Source: Atriophallophorus winterbourni | Taxonomy: Eukaryota > Platyhelminthes > Trematoda > Plagiorchiida > Microphallidae | NCBI GenBank assembly: GCA_013407085.1 | Contig: JACCGJ010008312.1 | Coordinates: forward strand, 41,570 to 105,569 | DNA: 64,000 nucleotides | Direction: 5' to 3' | Shown here: positions 30,455-41,500 of the stretch, in pieces | Numbering within the stretch: the first letter of the stretch is position 1 | How the letters are laid out: every line of letters starts with the position of its first letter | Made by a program: the position numbers and the translations under genes | Notes under the pieces: generated by a model | Seen by the model: only the letters and a program-made list of their open reading frames with translations | Told to the model about the DNA's origin: nothing | Databases searched by the model: none

Positions 30455-30860
30455 TCCGTTTTTTCAGGCATACCTCAGACCACACTTGGAGTATGCTCTC
30501 TCCGTTTGGAACCCATGGTTAAAACGTAACCAGCACGCTTTAGAACAGCCACAGAGACGTTCTACGAAACTTGTCAAGGGGATTAGCCTCATCATGTACG
30601 AAAAATGTTTTACAACTCTACAATAGTTTTCTACAAACTACCGTCACATCTGAGGTGATCTGATCTTTGCGTACCGGATATTGATTGAAGAAACACCAAT
30701 GTAGGAGTATGCTGGAAATGGCCCCACACTGGGGAAATCCTGGTCATTACTTGAAGTTAGCACATCAACAAAGTAGATTGGACTGTCACAGAAACTCCTT
30801 TACCACCCGGATTCCTGGTGCTTGGAACGCGCTACCTCTCTTGCAGCACTTCCTTGCTAC
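30455..30860 (+). pseudogene. CR1-like RT thumb fragment
   Basis: The plus strand reads AYLRPHLEYALSVWNPWLK, RRSTKLVKGIS and, further on, a PDSWCLERATSL echo of the WNxLP end, in broken frames. It is a decayed 3' part of a CR1-like LINE. Confidence 0.65.
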
Positions 30861-31046
30861 GCAGCCAACGCCGTGCTAAATTGATTTGCCACCGTTAGTG
30901 AGCTGCATGCGAGTACACACTGGAGTCTCATTGCTATTGCTATTTTCCTTCCCCTTATCTGTCTAGGCCTGGGCAACCTGACAGTATCTTAGCCCACGTG
31001 CAGTCTCTGACTGTGCGGCACTTTGCCTGGATCAGGCTTATGATTT
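30861..31046 (-). repeat. SINE-like repeat copy 1
   Basis: Contains GTGCTAAATTGATTTGCC, TCTGTCTAGGCCTGGGCAAC, the CAGTC/GACTG hairpin and GCCTGGATCAGGCTTATG. It starts directly at the end of the CR1-like fragment at 30455-30860. Confidence 0.8.
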
Positions 31047-31677
31047 CAAACACACATACATACCTCTTTCTGTCATTTCTACACCATCACTTAATATTTT
31101 TAAAGAACGCATTAACCTCCATTTTATCACACGTTACGCAATTCTCAATTATGCTATTATCACGATTATAATCATTGTGATACCTCATCTTGCCCTCTTT
31201 CCGCAGCGTTTTTTGTCCTAACCAATATGGATTACGTTTCTCTTTGAACATTTTGCTGAACTACTGAAACTTCTTCAGACCCAACGTGTTAACTATCCTT
31301 TAGTTATTCCATTAAGCTTGTAGCTATTTTCTACAATACACTACTGACTATTAATGACGTAAAATGAGATCACATTCCGTAATAGTAAAAAAGCAACGGA
31401 TGTTCATTATAGATCATTTTTAGAAATAGCAAAGCATATTGTGTTGTTGTTACCAAGAGAATCAGTAAAGAATTGTATGCTAAAATAGACTTAGACAAGT
31501 TTATTTGATCATGTAACTGATCATAGACAACATATCCACGCAGAATACACCGAACAGTTATCGCGTATCACAGCAAAGTTCTGCTCAATCGTCGATCATT
31601 CCATTTTCATGGAGTACAAAGAGTTCGTTGGAATGAAGAAACTCACCGTAGCGCTAGGCCAATTGGGGCGAGTTGTG
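31047..31677. other. Spacer, no gene recognised
   Basis: AT-rich sequence between two SINE-like copies. It has short stop-rich frames and no motif that I can assign. Confidence 0.5.
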
Positions 31678-31798
31678 ATGTGAAAGCACAAGCCTGATCC
31701 AGACAAAGTGCCGCACAATCAGAGACTGTACGTGGGATGAGATACTGTCAGGTTACCCAGGCCTAGACAGATATGACGAAAGAAATCGAAATCGAAAT
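31678..31798 (+). repeat. SINE-like repeat copy 2 (partial)
   Basis: GTGAAAGCACAAGCCTGATC through CAGGCCTAGACAGATATGAC. The other half of the unit is missing. Confidence 0.8.
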
Positions 31799-32039
31799 GG
31801 GGGCGAATTGAGATCCCTCTTCATCAAAGAGCAGAACAAGAACACAAACCAAGTTACGTACTGTGCTATTCCATGACTTGCTGAGACTGGCTGCCGCGCT
31901 GAGACTAAACCTTAACGTGGTGCGATGGTTTGTGTACCTTTATGACCCATTGAGCTAAACTGGGTGGTGTCTTTTGGTCCTAGCAGAGCTATTCATACTA
32001 GGAAGGTCAATGGATAAAGGTCAGACAAACTCAGTCTCA

Positions 32040-33990
32040 ACCCAGAAGTGCAGCTTGTTCATCGAGGTTTCCAAATTTAGCCACTTCGAATATTTTGCCT
32101 GCTTCGAATACCCACAGAGCGTTCTTCTGCCGGTGCGTACCATTCAAATTAGCGGTGTTTAATGTACAGACTTTAGCTAGCATCGGACAGCAGTCAGCCT
32201 TGACTCGCACACTTGATAGCCTCGATGTCGATATTTGCTGTTTGTCGGAAACATGCATGCGTAATTGTAGCTCAGTTACGCATTTGTCTAACCCTTCGAA
32301 CGTACGCAAGTCACTATCTACGCCTGTCCACTGATGACGATACCATGGTATCTAGTCAAGCTGGTGTCGGAATCGTCTTGAGTGAAAGAGCTGAGGTCGC
32401 ACTGTTAGACTGGATCCCAGTCATCAGTCGCCTTTGTGCAGTAAGACTACAGGGTTCGTGCAAGAAAGACCGATTTCGCAATCAATCCCGCAACCTGTTT
32501 GTGGTTGCTGCTTATGCATCGACTAATTGTAGCTCTGAACTTGACAAGGATGAGTTTTACGGAAGATTACAAGAACTCATTAGACTTGCATCGAGGAGTG
32601 ACATCGTTGTCTTAGCTGGAGACATAAATGCACGTGTAGGCCGTCTATCTTTAAACGAGCATTTCGTAGGTGGAAGGTTTGGTTTCGATTGTCATCGTAA
32701 TGACAACGGCGAAAGATTACTTAGCTTGTGCTCTGAGCACAGACTCTACCTTGCCAGCACTAACTTCCGCCATTCGAAGCGCCACTGCTCCACCTGGAAA
32801 TCTCCATCGGCGGCCCATGCACGGATGTACAATCTTGCGGTACTTTGTGCTTTGCGGCTAACACCGTGCTAAATTGACTGGCCACCGGTGATGATCTGCA
32901 TGCTGAAACACGCGGGAGTCTCACTATCATTTCCATTTCTATTTTTCATCTCATATCTGTCTAGGCCTGGGCGATCTGCCAGTATCTTAGCCTACGTGCA
33001 GTCAATCATTGTGCGGCACTTTGCCTGGATCAGGCATGTGCTTTCATGTATACATGCTATCAGCTACTCGTGGCGAGAGAGTGTGCAAGATTGCCGTTCA
33101 TACTGGGGCACCTGTCTAGGGTCAGATCATGCGTTAGTCTGTGCTAAGCTCTCGATGCGTTTTGGTGGGAAAAGTAAAAACGTTGCAAGGCAGTTGAATG
33201 TTGCCAGGCTTAATGATCTCCAGGTTCTCCGAGGGTTTCAGTCCAATTTGAGTTTGCATCTTTCTACAGTTCCCCAAAATAGTATCGATGAGCAATGGAG
33301 TGGGATACAAACCTCTTTGGAAACAGCCGCGTCGGATAGTTGTGGGCTGACCTTCCGTGTAGCTCAAAACCGAGTTTCTGCGAATTCTCTCTAATCAATG
33401 GACCAACTTTGGTTGCTTTCTGCTGATAGCATACATGATGCGTCACGAAGGCTTATTAAACGTAAACTGGTGTTCAGTTGCCATCTACTCAGCATTTTTC
33501 TGACATTGAACATATCATGGATGGACAAATTGACTAACGCAGCAGTGCTTTCAAAAGCTTGTCTACAGAGCATGTTCACCCTACAACAAGAGTGCCACCT
33601 AAGGTTGCTTGGTCACGTCTACAGAATGGAAAATCGTCGTATTCCGAAAGATGTACTCTATGGGTCGTTGAAATCAGGAAGTCGACCATTGGGCACACCG
33701 CACTTGCGTTACAACGATGTTTACAAAAGATATGTGAAAGCTCTTGGCATTGCCTCCACTAGTTGGGAAGATCTGGGTCTTGACCGCTTACTTTGGAGGC
33801 ATTGTGTAAAGCGTCGTCTGCAAGCTGGGGAGGAGAAGATACAGCTCTTTTCTGCTGAACGCAGATGACACCGGCGACATGTAACTGACACGGATCGACC
33901 GAATACTGCCTATCGCTGCGAGCGCTGCGGAGAGATTGTTTCTCTCGAATCGGACTGTTTAATCATTCGAAAAGCTATGGAGCGTGAAAA
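32040..33990 (+). pseudogene. LINE-I: RTE-like LINE with internal deletion and SINE insertion
   Basis: The plus strand encodes an APE-type endonuclease (FNVQTLASIGQQSAL, DVDICCLSETCMR, DIVVLAGDINARVGRL, DNGERLLSLCSEH). It is cut by a SINE-like repeat at 32818-33047 and resumes with GSDHALVCAKLSM, QLNVARLNDLQVLRGF. RT is absent. From about 33515 the C-terminus appears (ISWMDKLTNA, LLGHVYRMENRRIPKDVLYG, RPLGTPHLRYNDV), followed by a Cys/His-type end CERCGEIV near 33930. The copy is inactive. Confidence 0.8.
32818..33047 (-). repeat. SINE-like repeat copy 3, inside LINE-I endonuclease
   Basis: A full-length unit from GCACGGATGTACAATC to GATCAGGCATGTGCTTTCAT. It interrupts the endonuclease frame between the TWKSPSA and GSDHALVC segments, direct evidence that the repeat moves. 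Confidence 0.85.
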
Positions 33991-34009
33991 AATAATGCGA
34001 TTGTGATGT

Positions 34010-35335
34010 ACATCCATGATCGACATCGACCGAAGTAGGCCAACAACCATAACTCGTGGTGTGGGAGTGTGGAAGATATCCTATCTAGAGCCAAGCCATG
34101 CGTTAATCTGCGCTATGCTTTCGATGCATTTTGGCAGTAAACATGGAAAAGTCGAAAGGCAGGTAAATGTTGCCAGGCTTAATGATCTCCCGGTTCTCAA
34201 GGAGTTTTAGTTCAATTTGAGTTTGAATCTTTCTTGAGTTTCCAAAGATAGTGTCAATGATCAATGGAGTGGGATACAAACCTTTCTGAATACAGTTGTA
34301 GGTTGACTTCCCGTGTAACTCAACACTGGGATTCTACAACTTCTCTCCAACTAATCGACCAACCCCTGTTCGTTTCTATTGATAGCATACATGGTGCGTC
34401 ACCAGAGCTTATTAAACACAAACTGGTTGCCAGTTCGAGAATCGACCGGGAATGTTGGTGGAGTTTTAAGGATTAGGAACTGTAATTTGCGGTGGCTGTT
34501 GGCAATTTCAGAAAATTGTTCCAACTCATCAGAACTACTGGCAGCCGGTGATCAGGAATCAGTGAGGAAATACGTGAATCTGATGGTTCGCCAGTTTTTA
34601 ACATGTACAGGCGCATGGAGCGATTGGCAGAACATTTTGAGGCATGGCTTATCTGGCTGTCTGCATCCACTAATTTTGATGATACGGAACACTACCGCAT
34701 GGTCGATTTCTCTCGAGGCTCCCACTTAATCAAAGATTCACAATGTACTCCATAGCCTTAAGTGACAAAGGGCATCAAGGGCTGATACCTTGGCACAGTC
34801 GTTGTTCAAGAATGCCGGTTTTGCTCTTGTTTTCAAACTTCCATCTCTATTCGCCAACATGTGGGTTGAGGAAGGCGTCCCGATCCATTTGAGAGAATCA
34901 GTAGATGTCCGATTTTCAAAACAGGACAGCGCGATTCTTGGGAAAATCATGGAGTATCAGTCGCATTTCAGTAGCTTGTTTTAAGATATTGGCCTCCATC
35001 GTTATTCACCTGTTGAGTGCCAAACGGTGGAACAATCCGTGAGAAACAAACTGGGTTTCATACCCATCGAGGGTGTCTAGATCAAATCTTCTCACTACAA
35101 TTAAAGGAGTAACGCCACTCGTTTTGTAGGGCAACTATGGTGCTATTCCTGACACCCGAGCGTTATTCGACTCAATCATTGTGTGCCCGAGATTTGTGTC
35201 TGGAACTTGAATACATTTTATTGCGAAACCTCGTGTTGGGTTCGGGCGTACGGACAGTTGTCGTCCTCGTTCAGTATTGCCAGCAAGGTGCAGTAGTGCT
35301 GCGATATCTTGCCATTCTTTTTTAACTTCGCAATA
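34010..35335 (+). pseudogene. Second LINE-I-type fragment
   Basis: Begins with HALICAMLSMHFGSKHGK and QVNVARLNDLPVLKEF, parallel to 33125-33240 of LINE-I, then continues in broken frames through RT finger-like sequence near 34780-34960 (VVQE, then FQTSISI) to about 35320. It is a head-to-tail neighbour of LINE-I, more decayed, and extends into RT sequence that LINE-I lacks. Confidence 0.65.
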
Positions 35336-35348
35336 GTATGTATATTAT

Positions 35349-35467
35349 GTATGAAAGCACAAGCCTGATCCAGGCAAAGTGCCGTACAGTCAGAGACTGC
35401 ACGTGGGCTAAGATACTGTCAGGTTGCCCAGGCCTAGACAGATATGAGGGGGAATAGAAATAGAAAT
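35349..35467 (+). repeat. SINE-like repeat copy 4 (partial)
   Basis: GTATGAAAGCACAAGCCTGA to GACAGATATGAGGGGGAATA; one half of the unit, inserted between two RT remnants. Confidence 0.82.
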
Positions 35468-35849
35468 AGACGATGTCTTAAGGAAAGCATTAGCTGGTTT
35501 GTGGGCACGGGTGTTGAACTTCAGCCGGATGGAAGGGCTACCAATCTAGAGTATGCAGATGACATCGCACTTCTGGGAGATGACCCTCATATAGTGCAAC
35601 AAGCCCTGACCCGTCTGGTACGTGAAGCTTCAAGATATGACACGTTTTGCGCCTAACAAGTGTAAAAAAACTTACAAAGGACTGGAGCACCTCTCCTCCA
35701 AATCTAACTCTGTATGATGTCAATCATGAACTGGTCGACAGATTTTTTACCTCGGCTGTTGTATCTCTGCTTGCGGTTGTGCCGAGGACGAGATCTTACA
35801 GCGTGTATGCAAAGCGGGTGTAGCTGTTGCTAACCTTCACCATTGGCAT

Positions 35850-35937
35850 GGTATGAGAGCACAAGCCTGATCCAGGCAAAGTGCCGCACCGTCAGAGACT
35901 GCACGTGGGCGAAGATACTGTTAGGTTGCCCAGGCCT
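35850..35937 (+). repeat. SINE-like repeat copy 5 (partial)
   Basis: GGTATGAGAGCACAAGCCTG to TTGCCCAGGCCT, truncated, within a LINE RT remnant. Confidence 0.8.
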
Positions 35938-36087
35938 TCACCATTTATGTGTCTACGCGATGTTTCACTCCACACTAAAGGTCGAGTGGCACGAATGTGA
36001 AATTTGTGCATTGTTTCTGTACTGTAATGAAGCTGCACGCGAAGACGCGTTAGAGTCTCTGCCATTTCACATTCTCATAACTTTCTA

Positions 36088-36168
36088 GTTCTGGGCAACT
36101 TGACAGTATCATACCTCACTAGAAGTTTCTAACTGTGCGGCACTTTGCCTAGGTCCAGGCCTATGATT
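36088..36168 (-). repeat. SINE-like repeat copy 6 (partial, diverged)
   Basis: TTCTGGGCAACTTGACAGTA to GCCTAGGTCCAGGCCTATGA, with many substitutions; followed by a CA dinucleotide run. Confidence 0.65.
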
Positions 36169-36888
36169 ATACACACACACTCAAAGGTCGAATGAACAAT
36201 GCAGTCGTGCGTGCTACACTCTTCTATGGCTGCGAAAACTGGTCTATCCAAGTGGAAGATGTCCGTCGGGTTTCTGTTTTCGACATCCGTTGCCTGCGTA
36301 TGATTTCTCACTTTCGGTGGCAGCATCGCGTTAAAAATATAGTTGTTTGTAAGCGGGTGTTAGGACCACGGGGCCACGGAGTGAGAGAAATGCTAGTGTT
36401 TCCTTGATTGCTATGGTTTAGACATGTTTTAAGAATGTCTCACCACATTTACCCTACCGCATCGTATTCGCAAGTCTGATGGAAAAAGGTGTAAACCACC
36501 GGGTGGTCAATCCATGACGTGGCGCGTTGGAATCAAGAAATTCACCACAGTGTTAGGCTTAGTGGAGCGTATTCGTTTGCCTGGGTGGGGTCCAAAAGAT
36601 CCACTTAATAGTTGAAAATTTTACGAGATTTGCCTGGAAACCGAAGTCAATGGCCCCAGTGTATCTTGTTATGCGTGTCATAATTAATAGCATAAAATAT
36701 GTAGTGAAACTGTAGAAACAAGCTGCTTTATGCGCACTTGCATTTGCGTATTTCGCTTCACCGCTTTTCTTACCTCATGTTGCTTGGCACTTTGTCTGTG
36801 CTTCATGAATATGATGATGCATGTATATAAGTCTCCATGTATGTATTTATGTATGCAATTATGTCATCATCATGGAAAACGTTGTACC

Positions 36889-36950
36889 GGTATGGTATGG
36901 TATGAAAGCACATGCCTGATCCAGGCCAAGTGCCACACAGTCAGAGACTT
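36889..36950 (+). repeat. SINE-like repeat copy 7 (fragment with pentamer tail)
   Basis: Three GGTAT units precede GAAAGCACATGCCTGATCC. This shows the simple-repeat tail at the end of the unit that would be 3' if the family is read on the minus strand. Confidence 0.75.
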
Positions 36951-38075
36951 TACCGGTAACAAGTACCAAGTGCTTACTGCCATATGTTCATCACATAGTT
37001 AAAATTTTAACATGATCGAGAATGATGGAACCTAAAAGGCTGCTGAACCTCTAGACGATTGGCCGCCGGCACACTGAGATGAAATGCCTACACGTTGAAT
37101 CAAGAATGTAGCGAAACAAGTTTTGTGAATCAGTAGAGCAACATAAGCACCACAGCTTCCTTGCGACTTTTACTGTCACGCATCATAACATGTACGTTTT
37201 TATGTACATACATACATACATATGTACATACGTGCATATGTATGTATGTCTGTTTGTATGTATGCAGGCAGTCATGTATGTAGATTTTAAGCTATACAAG
37301 TGCTCTCCTTAATTTCACCCAATCTCCGGCGTTGCAAAAAATTGTTGTCGTCCTAACTTTTCTAACCCCTTTGTTGCTAGATTTTAGATGTATATTCAAC
37401 AGTATTTACGTTCCATGTAACTATGAATATTAGAAAATGGATTTATTTTACAGCTTGGTCGATAACATGCCTACATGAACATATTTCTGGTAACCGGTAT
37501 ACTCTACGCGATGTCGCAAAAACGAAACTTTCAGTCGATCGATAAAGAGTAATTTGCTATTTGATACATTTCATCCTTAAAGACCTTGCGGGAGTGAGCC
37601 TACAGCAAAAAGAAAGTTCGTTCCAAACTTGAAAAACGCGATTAACAAGGCTGTGATTTCTACAAAGTGAGAATTTTTGAAAATTGCCTTCCATTTTGTT
37701 TTTTACACTGTTTTCTTTACGCCTGCAGCCTTTTTATCTGCCGGCATTTTCAACCTTGATATTTTTTGAATAGGCATGTTAGGATAGTGGTTATCATGAG
37801 CTCAACCCTAATTTCTCACGATACAGAGATGCAAAATTTATGCAAAACCGACAATATTTCGAAAAATTACTGCGATAACTTAGCGCTTAACTAGTTGGGA
37901 TATGCACTAGCCCAGTTGTTTCATAGATGAAACAACCTTTTGTGAAATTTATTCACCTATAATGCTATGTTGACTGATATATGGTCAGGTCTACCATACC
38001 TAGGCAGGAAGGCAATTAAGTTTTTCAACCGGGATCCTAACTAAAAAGTCTTACAGAGACAGTGGGTTGTGACGT
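36951..38075. other. Gene-poor stretch upstream of POLR3D with a TACA/TGTA microsatellite
   Basis: At 37195-37275 a palindromic microsatellite alternates TACATACA and TGTATGTA units. I see no exon that supplies the missing POLR3D N-terminus, although such an exon would be expected here or further left. Confidence 0.5.
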
Positions 38076-38284
38076 GTGATGTGAAAGCACAAGCCTTGTC
38101 CAGGCAAAGTGCCGTACAGTCAGAGACTGTACGTGGGCTGAGATACTGTCAGTTTGCCCAGTCCTAAACAGATATGACAAAAGAAATAGAAATGGTTGTG
38201 ATACTCCAACTCACTACCGGTGGCCAATCAATTTAGCACGGTTAGCCGCACAGCACAGACATACTGCACGATTGCACATCCGTG
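38076..38284 (+). repeat. SINE-like repeat copy 8
   Basis: A nearly full-length unit from GTGAAAGCACAAGCC to GCACGATTGCACATCCGTG. Confidence 0.82.
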
Positions 38285-38586
38285 GGTTGAGGCTGCGTTC
38301 GTCTAGATGCTCTCCATAAGCCTTTCCAATATGATTGGCTCTGGTGATGCCCGAAGAACACTACCTGCTTAGCTTGATGGGCCATGCTGGTACACACCAT
38401 CTTATCACGTTAAGGCCAGTCTCAGCGCGATGGCTGCAATCTGTTGAATGTTCATGTGATACGAGTAGTGACGGAAATTCTTGGATTTTTAACTTTAAAC
38501 TTGTACTTACATGTACTTTGAATTCGTTAACATTGTAACTACGTTTTGTTTGTGCTTCATTAAATTTACTCGATTCACGAACGAAG

Positions 38587-41500
38587 ACCTTCCAAACAAC
38601 CCGTTAATGGTCAAATCAATCGGACTCCTCGTGAGGGTAGAGGAGGCGGTAGACGTCCGTCAGATCGTAACAATGGTCCTCAATATGTACAGAGTTATTC
38701 CATATTTGAGACGGGTATCGGTTCTGTAACGAAATCTGAGAGAAACGCTGTCGAGCTGCGTAAGTCCGTGCTTTTTATCCGAATTTTTTGAAATTAAAGG
38801 GCTAAAATCGCTTTATATTTATTACTTGTTCATTTTGTGTTCTTCAACAGTTTTCGGGGCCGTCCTATATACTCGTTATCCATGTATTATTCTTATCCAA
38901 CATATAAAAACATTTTTTCTATATTTCGCCGGTAATCACGTTTTATCACAATCAAAACGTCGCAAAGCTTACTGCCCACAGGGAAATGCATAAATTTATT
39001 GTTGTTTCGTCTGCTTTTGGTAACATAGTCAGTGACTACCGTAGCTTCGGCATTACTTGGGTTATTTGAGTGCGATTCATATAGTTCGAAACTGAAGCCG
39101 TTTTTACTGGTACCATGGGTTTCCTAATTCTTTCGTAGCGGGAACTAAAATTACTCAGTTGGGCTGTAGCGATGTTAATAACCTGATCAATGTGTTGCTC
39201 ACATCCCCCGCACTTACACTCCACTACCGGTTTCTGGCTGTTTGCTGTCATCAGGTGGAGACAGTAAGATTAGGTTCAGTGAGCCTTGAAGCAGTGGATA
39301 AGTGATTAACAAAGTTATACTTGCTTACCACTTATCCACTGTTTCAAGGCTCACTGAACCTAATGTTACTGTCTCCACCTGATGACGGAAAACAGCCAGA
39401 AACCGGTAGTGGTGTGTAAGTGCGAGGGATGTGAGCAACACCTTACTTCGGTCATCCATGAGCGCCTTAAATGCTTGACCAAGAATCGCTTTGTGATTCT
39501 GTGTTTGAACATCGTGGTTCGTTGTACGAACCCTATATAACAGTGGCATTCAAGTATAACTTTAATAACCAGATGTTAAACAAAACTCGTTAAAATTGGC
39601 CTAACGAACCCTAATATGTTGGCTTGTCATTTGTGTTTATAGATCCGCGTCATTTCAAATATTTTTTTGGTTAAAAACTGTTGAAGCATCGTTTAGGGAA
39701 TCGCAGATTCGAAAGCAACAATTTGGTTTCTTTGTCTAACTCTAGACTTGTACTTTCAAACTTACTGCGATAGAACAGCTACACGCGTATCAAGAGCATG
39801 CGTAATCTTGGACTTTAAAGGGCTGTTTTCGTAGGTCGAACTGTCTTTTATACGTTGTGCAGAAGTATCGCGACAAGGTGTCCGAACATGTGTTAGCGTT
39901 GGATTGACCTTTCATTAAGTTTTGGTCACTATTGCATTTAGTGCTGGGTTCAAAAATTTTCCTCTCATTTTCGTACTTGATGAAGCAAAGCTGCTTTAAC
40001 TTTTTTCAGACAATCCGAGGTTGGCTGACAATCTCACCGAGTTGGGCTACGCTGGTGATGTAGTTATACTTCACGACTCACTCAAGCTACGTAGCATTAT
40101 GCTCGCAATTGAATTACGTTTATCGCCTTTAGATTGTAGTGTTTTTTGGAAGGCAAACACTATGGGCAGCTTTCAGATTGGGTGTAGCGAATCAGATGAA
40201 TCTGTACAGGGTATGCTGGTGAAGTTTTGGTTTACCAACGCTAGGTTATCGACTAAAGATGATGCTTTTTTCTACACAGCATCCGGATTGGTATAAAATC
40301 GAGGTCGAGAAACTATTACATGGCATAAACAGCGGAATCCCCAAATAGTAACCAATCGGTATTACGTGCACGGATGCGCAATCGTGTGGTATGATGGTAT
40401 GGTAAGAAAGCACGAGCCGGATCCAGGCAAAGTGCCGCACAGTCAGAAACTGCACGTGGGCTAGGATACTGTCAGGTTGCCCAGGCCTAGACAGATATGA
40501 GAAGGGGGGAATAGAAATGGTAGTGAGACTCCAGCGTGTTTCAGCATGCATCTCATTCCCCGTGGCCAATCAATTTAGCACGATGTTAGCCACAGCACAT
40601 AAATGCTGCACGATTGCACATCGGTGCAGGTACTTCGATCCTGTACAGCTAACCACTCGAAATTTGTTTGCCACCACTAATGAGCTGCACGCAAAAAAAC
40701 GCTGGATTCTCTGCCGTTTCAATATCTTTCTATAAATCGACCACCTGACAGTATCTTAACTGACGTGCAGTCTCTGACTGTGCCTGTCATTTCATACTTA
40801 GGCGATCCGAGCTAGCGGCACTTTATATTTGAAAGTTCGTGTTCCCTATTCCCCGGATTGCTCCGATAAATCCTGGCTCAGTGATTGTGAGGGGTAAATG
40901 TGAATTTTATGGTATGTTTCTTTGTAACTATACGTCATCTTACCGGCCAGCTACATCGGTTAACATGATATTAATTGAAAAGACACAAGACCATCTGATC
41001 CCGGCTTTAACGCGATTTTAATTTTCTATTAACCCCGTAAAAGCAAGCTCATGAGTACGATATTTGACCTGTCGCTCGGTATTGTTTTTGACTGGAAAGT
41101 GCTTCTACGAAATATGAAGCCCTCACGATTCTTTTTGTCCTTATTTCATTTGCCATACTTTTGTTCGCACGATGAATTTAAGCAACAACCGTTTCAGGAG
41201 AAGCACGCAGTTCTACAGTTACAAAAGTGACGGTTGACACGCCGCTGACAAATGAAGTCGCATCCAAAGAGGACTTTCTTGAAAACTACCAAAGCTTCGT
41301 GACAGATATCAAACAAGTTTTCAAAGATCCACCGATTTTGATGCCGGATTCCGCAGCCGGTTTGAGCACGTCTATTGGTAAAGTTAAATTCTGTTCAAAA
41401 TCGGTTCGATTGATTTAATTTATTTTTTTATCGTAATATTCTTGATTTCTGGAAATCCATCGCATATCATAATAGTATTCTTTTCGCTTATGCATATAAA

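Larger units (their letters stand above)
35480..36600 (+). pseudogene. RT palm and C-terminal remnant of a LINE, split by SINE-like pieces
   Basis: 35500-35650 encodes ATNLEYADDIALLGDD, a complete YADD catalytic box, followed by VQQALTRLVREASRY. After SINE-like pieces (35850-35937, 36088-36168) the thumb resumes at 36185 (MNNAVVRATLFYGCENWSIQ, DIRCLRMIS), then a further C-terminal echo to about 36600 (PPGGQSMTWR). Frameshifts and stops are frequent. Confidence 0.75.

Noticed and set aside
37195..37275. CRISPR-like array of short repeats
   Set aside because: It is a TACA/TGTA microsatellite without spacers, in a eukaryotic context.
39380..39415. CTGATGA followed by GAAAC in the foldback repeat (possible hammerhead core)
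   Set aside because: The spacing and pairing needed for three stems cannot be drawn. The motif lies inside an inverted repeat arm that explains the sequence better.
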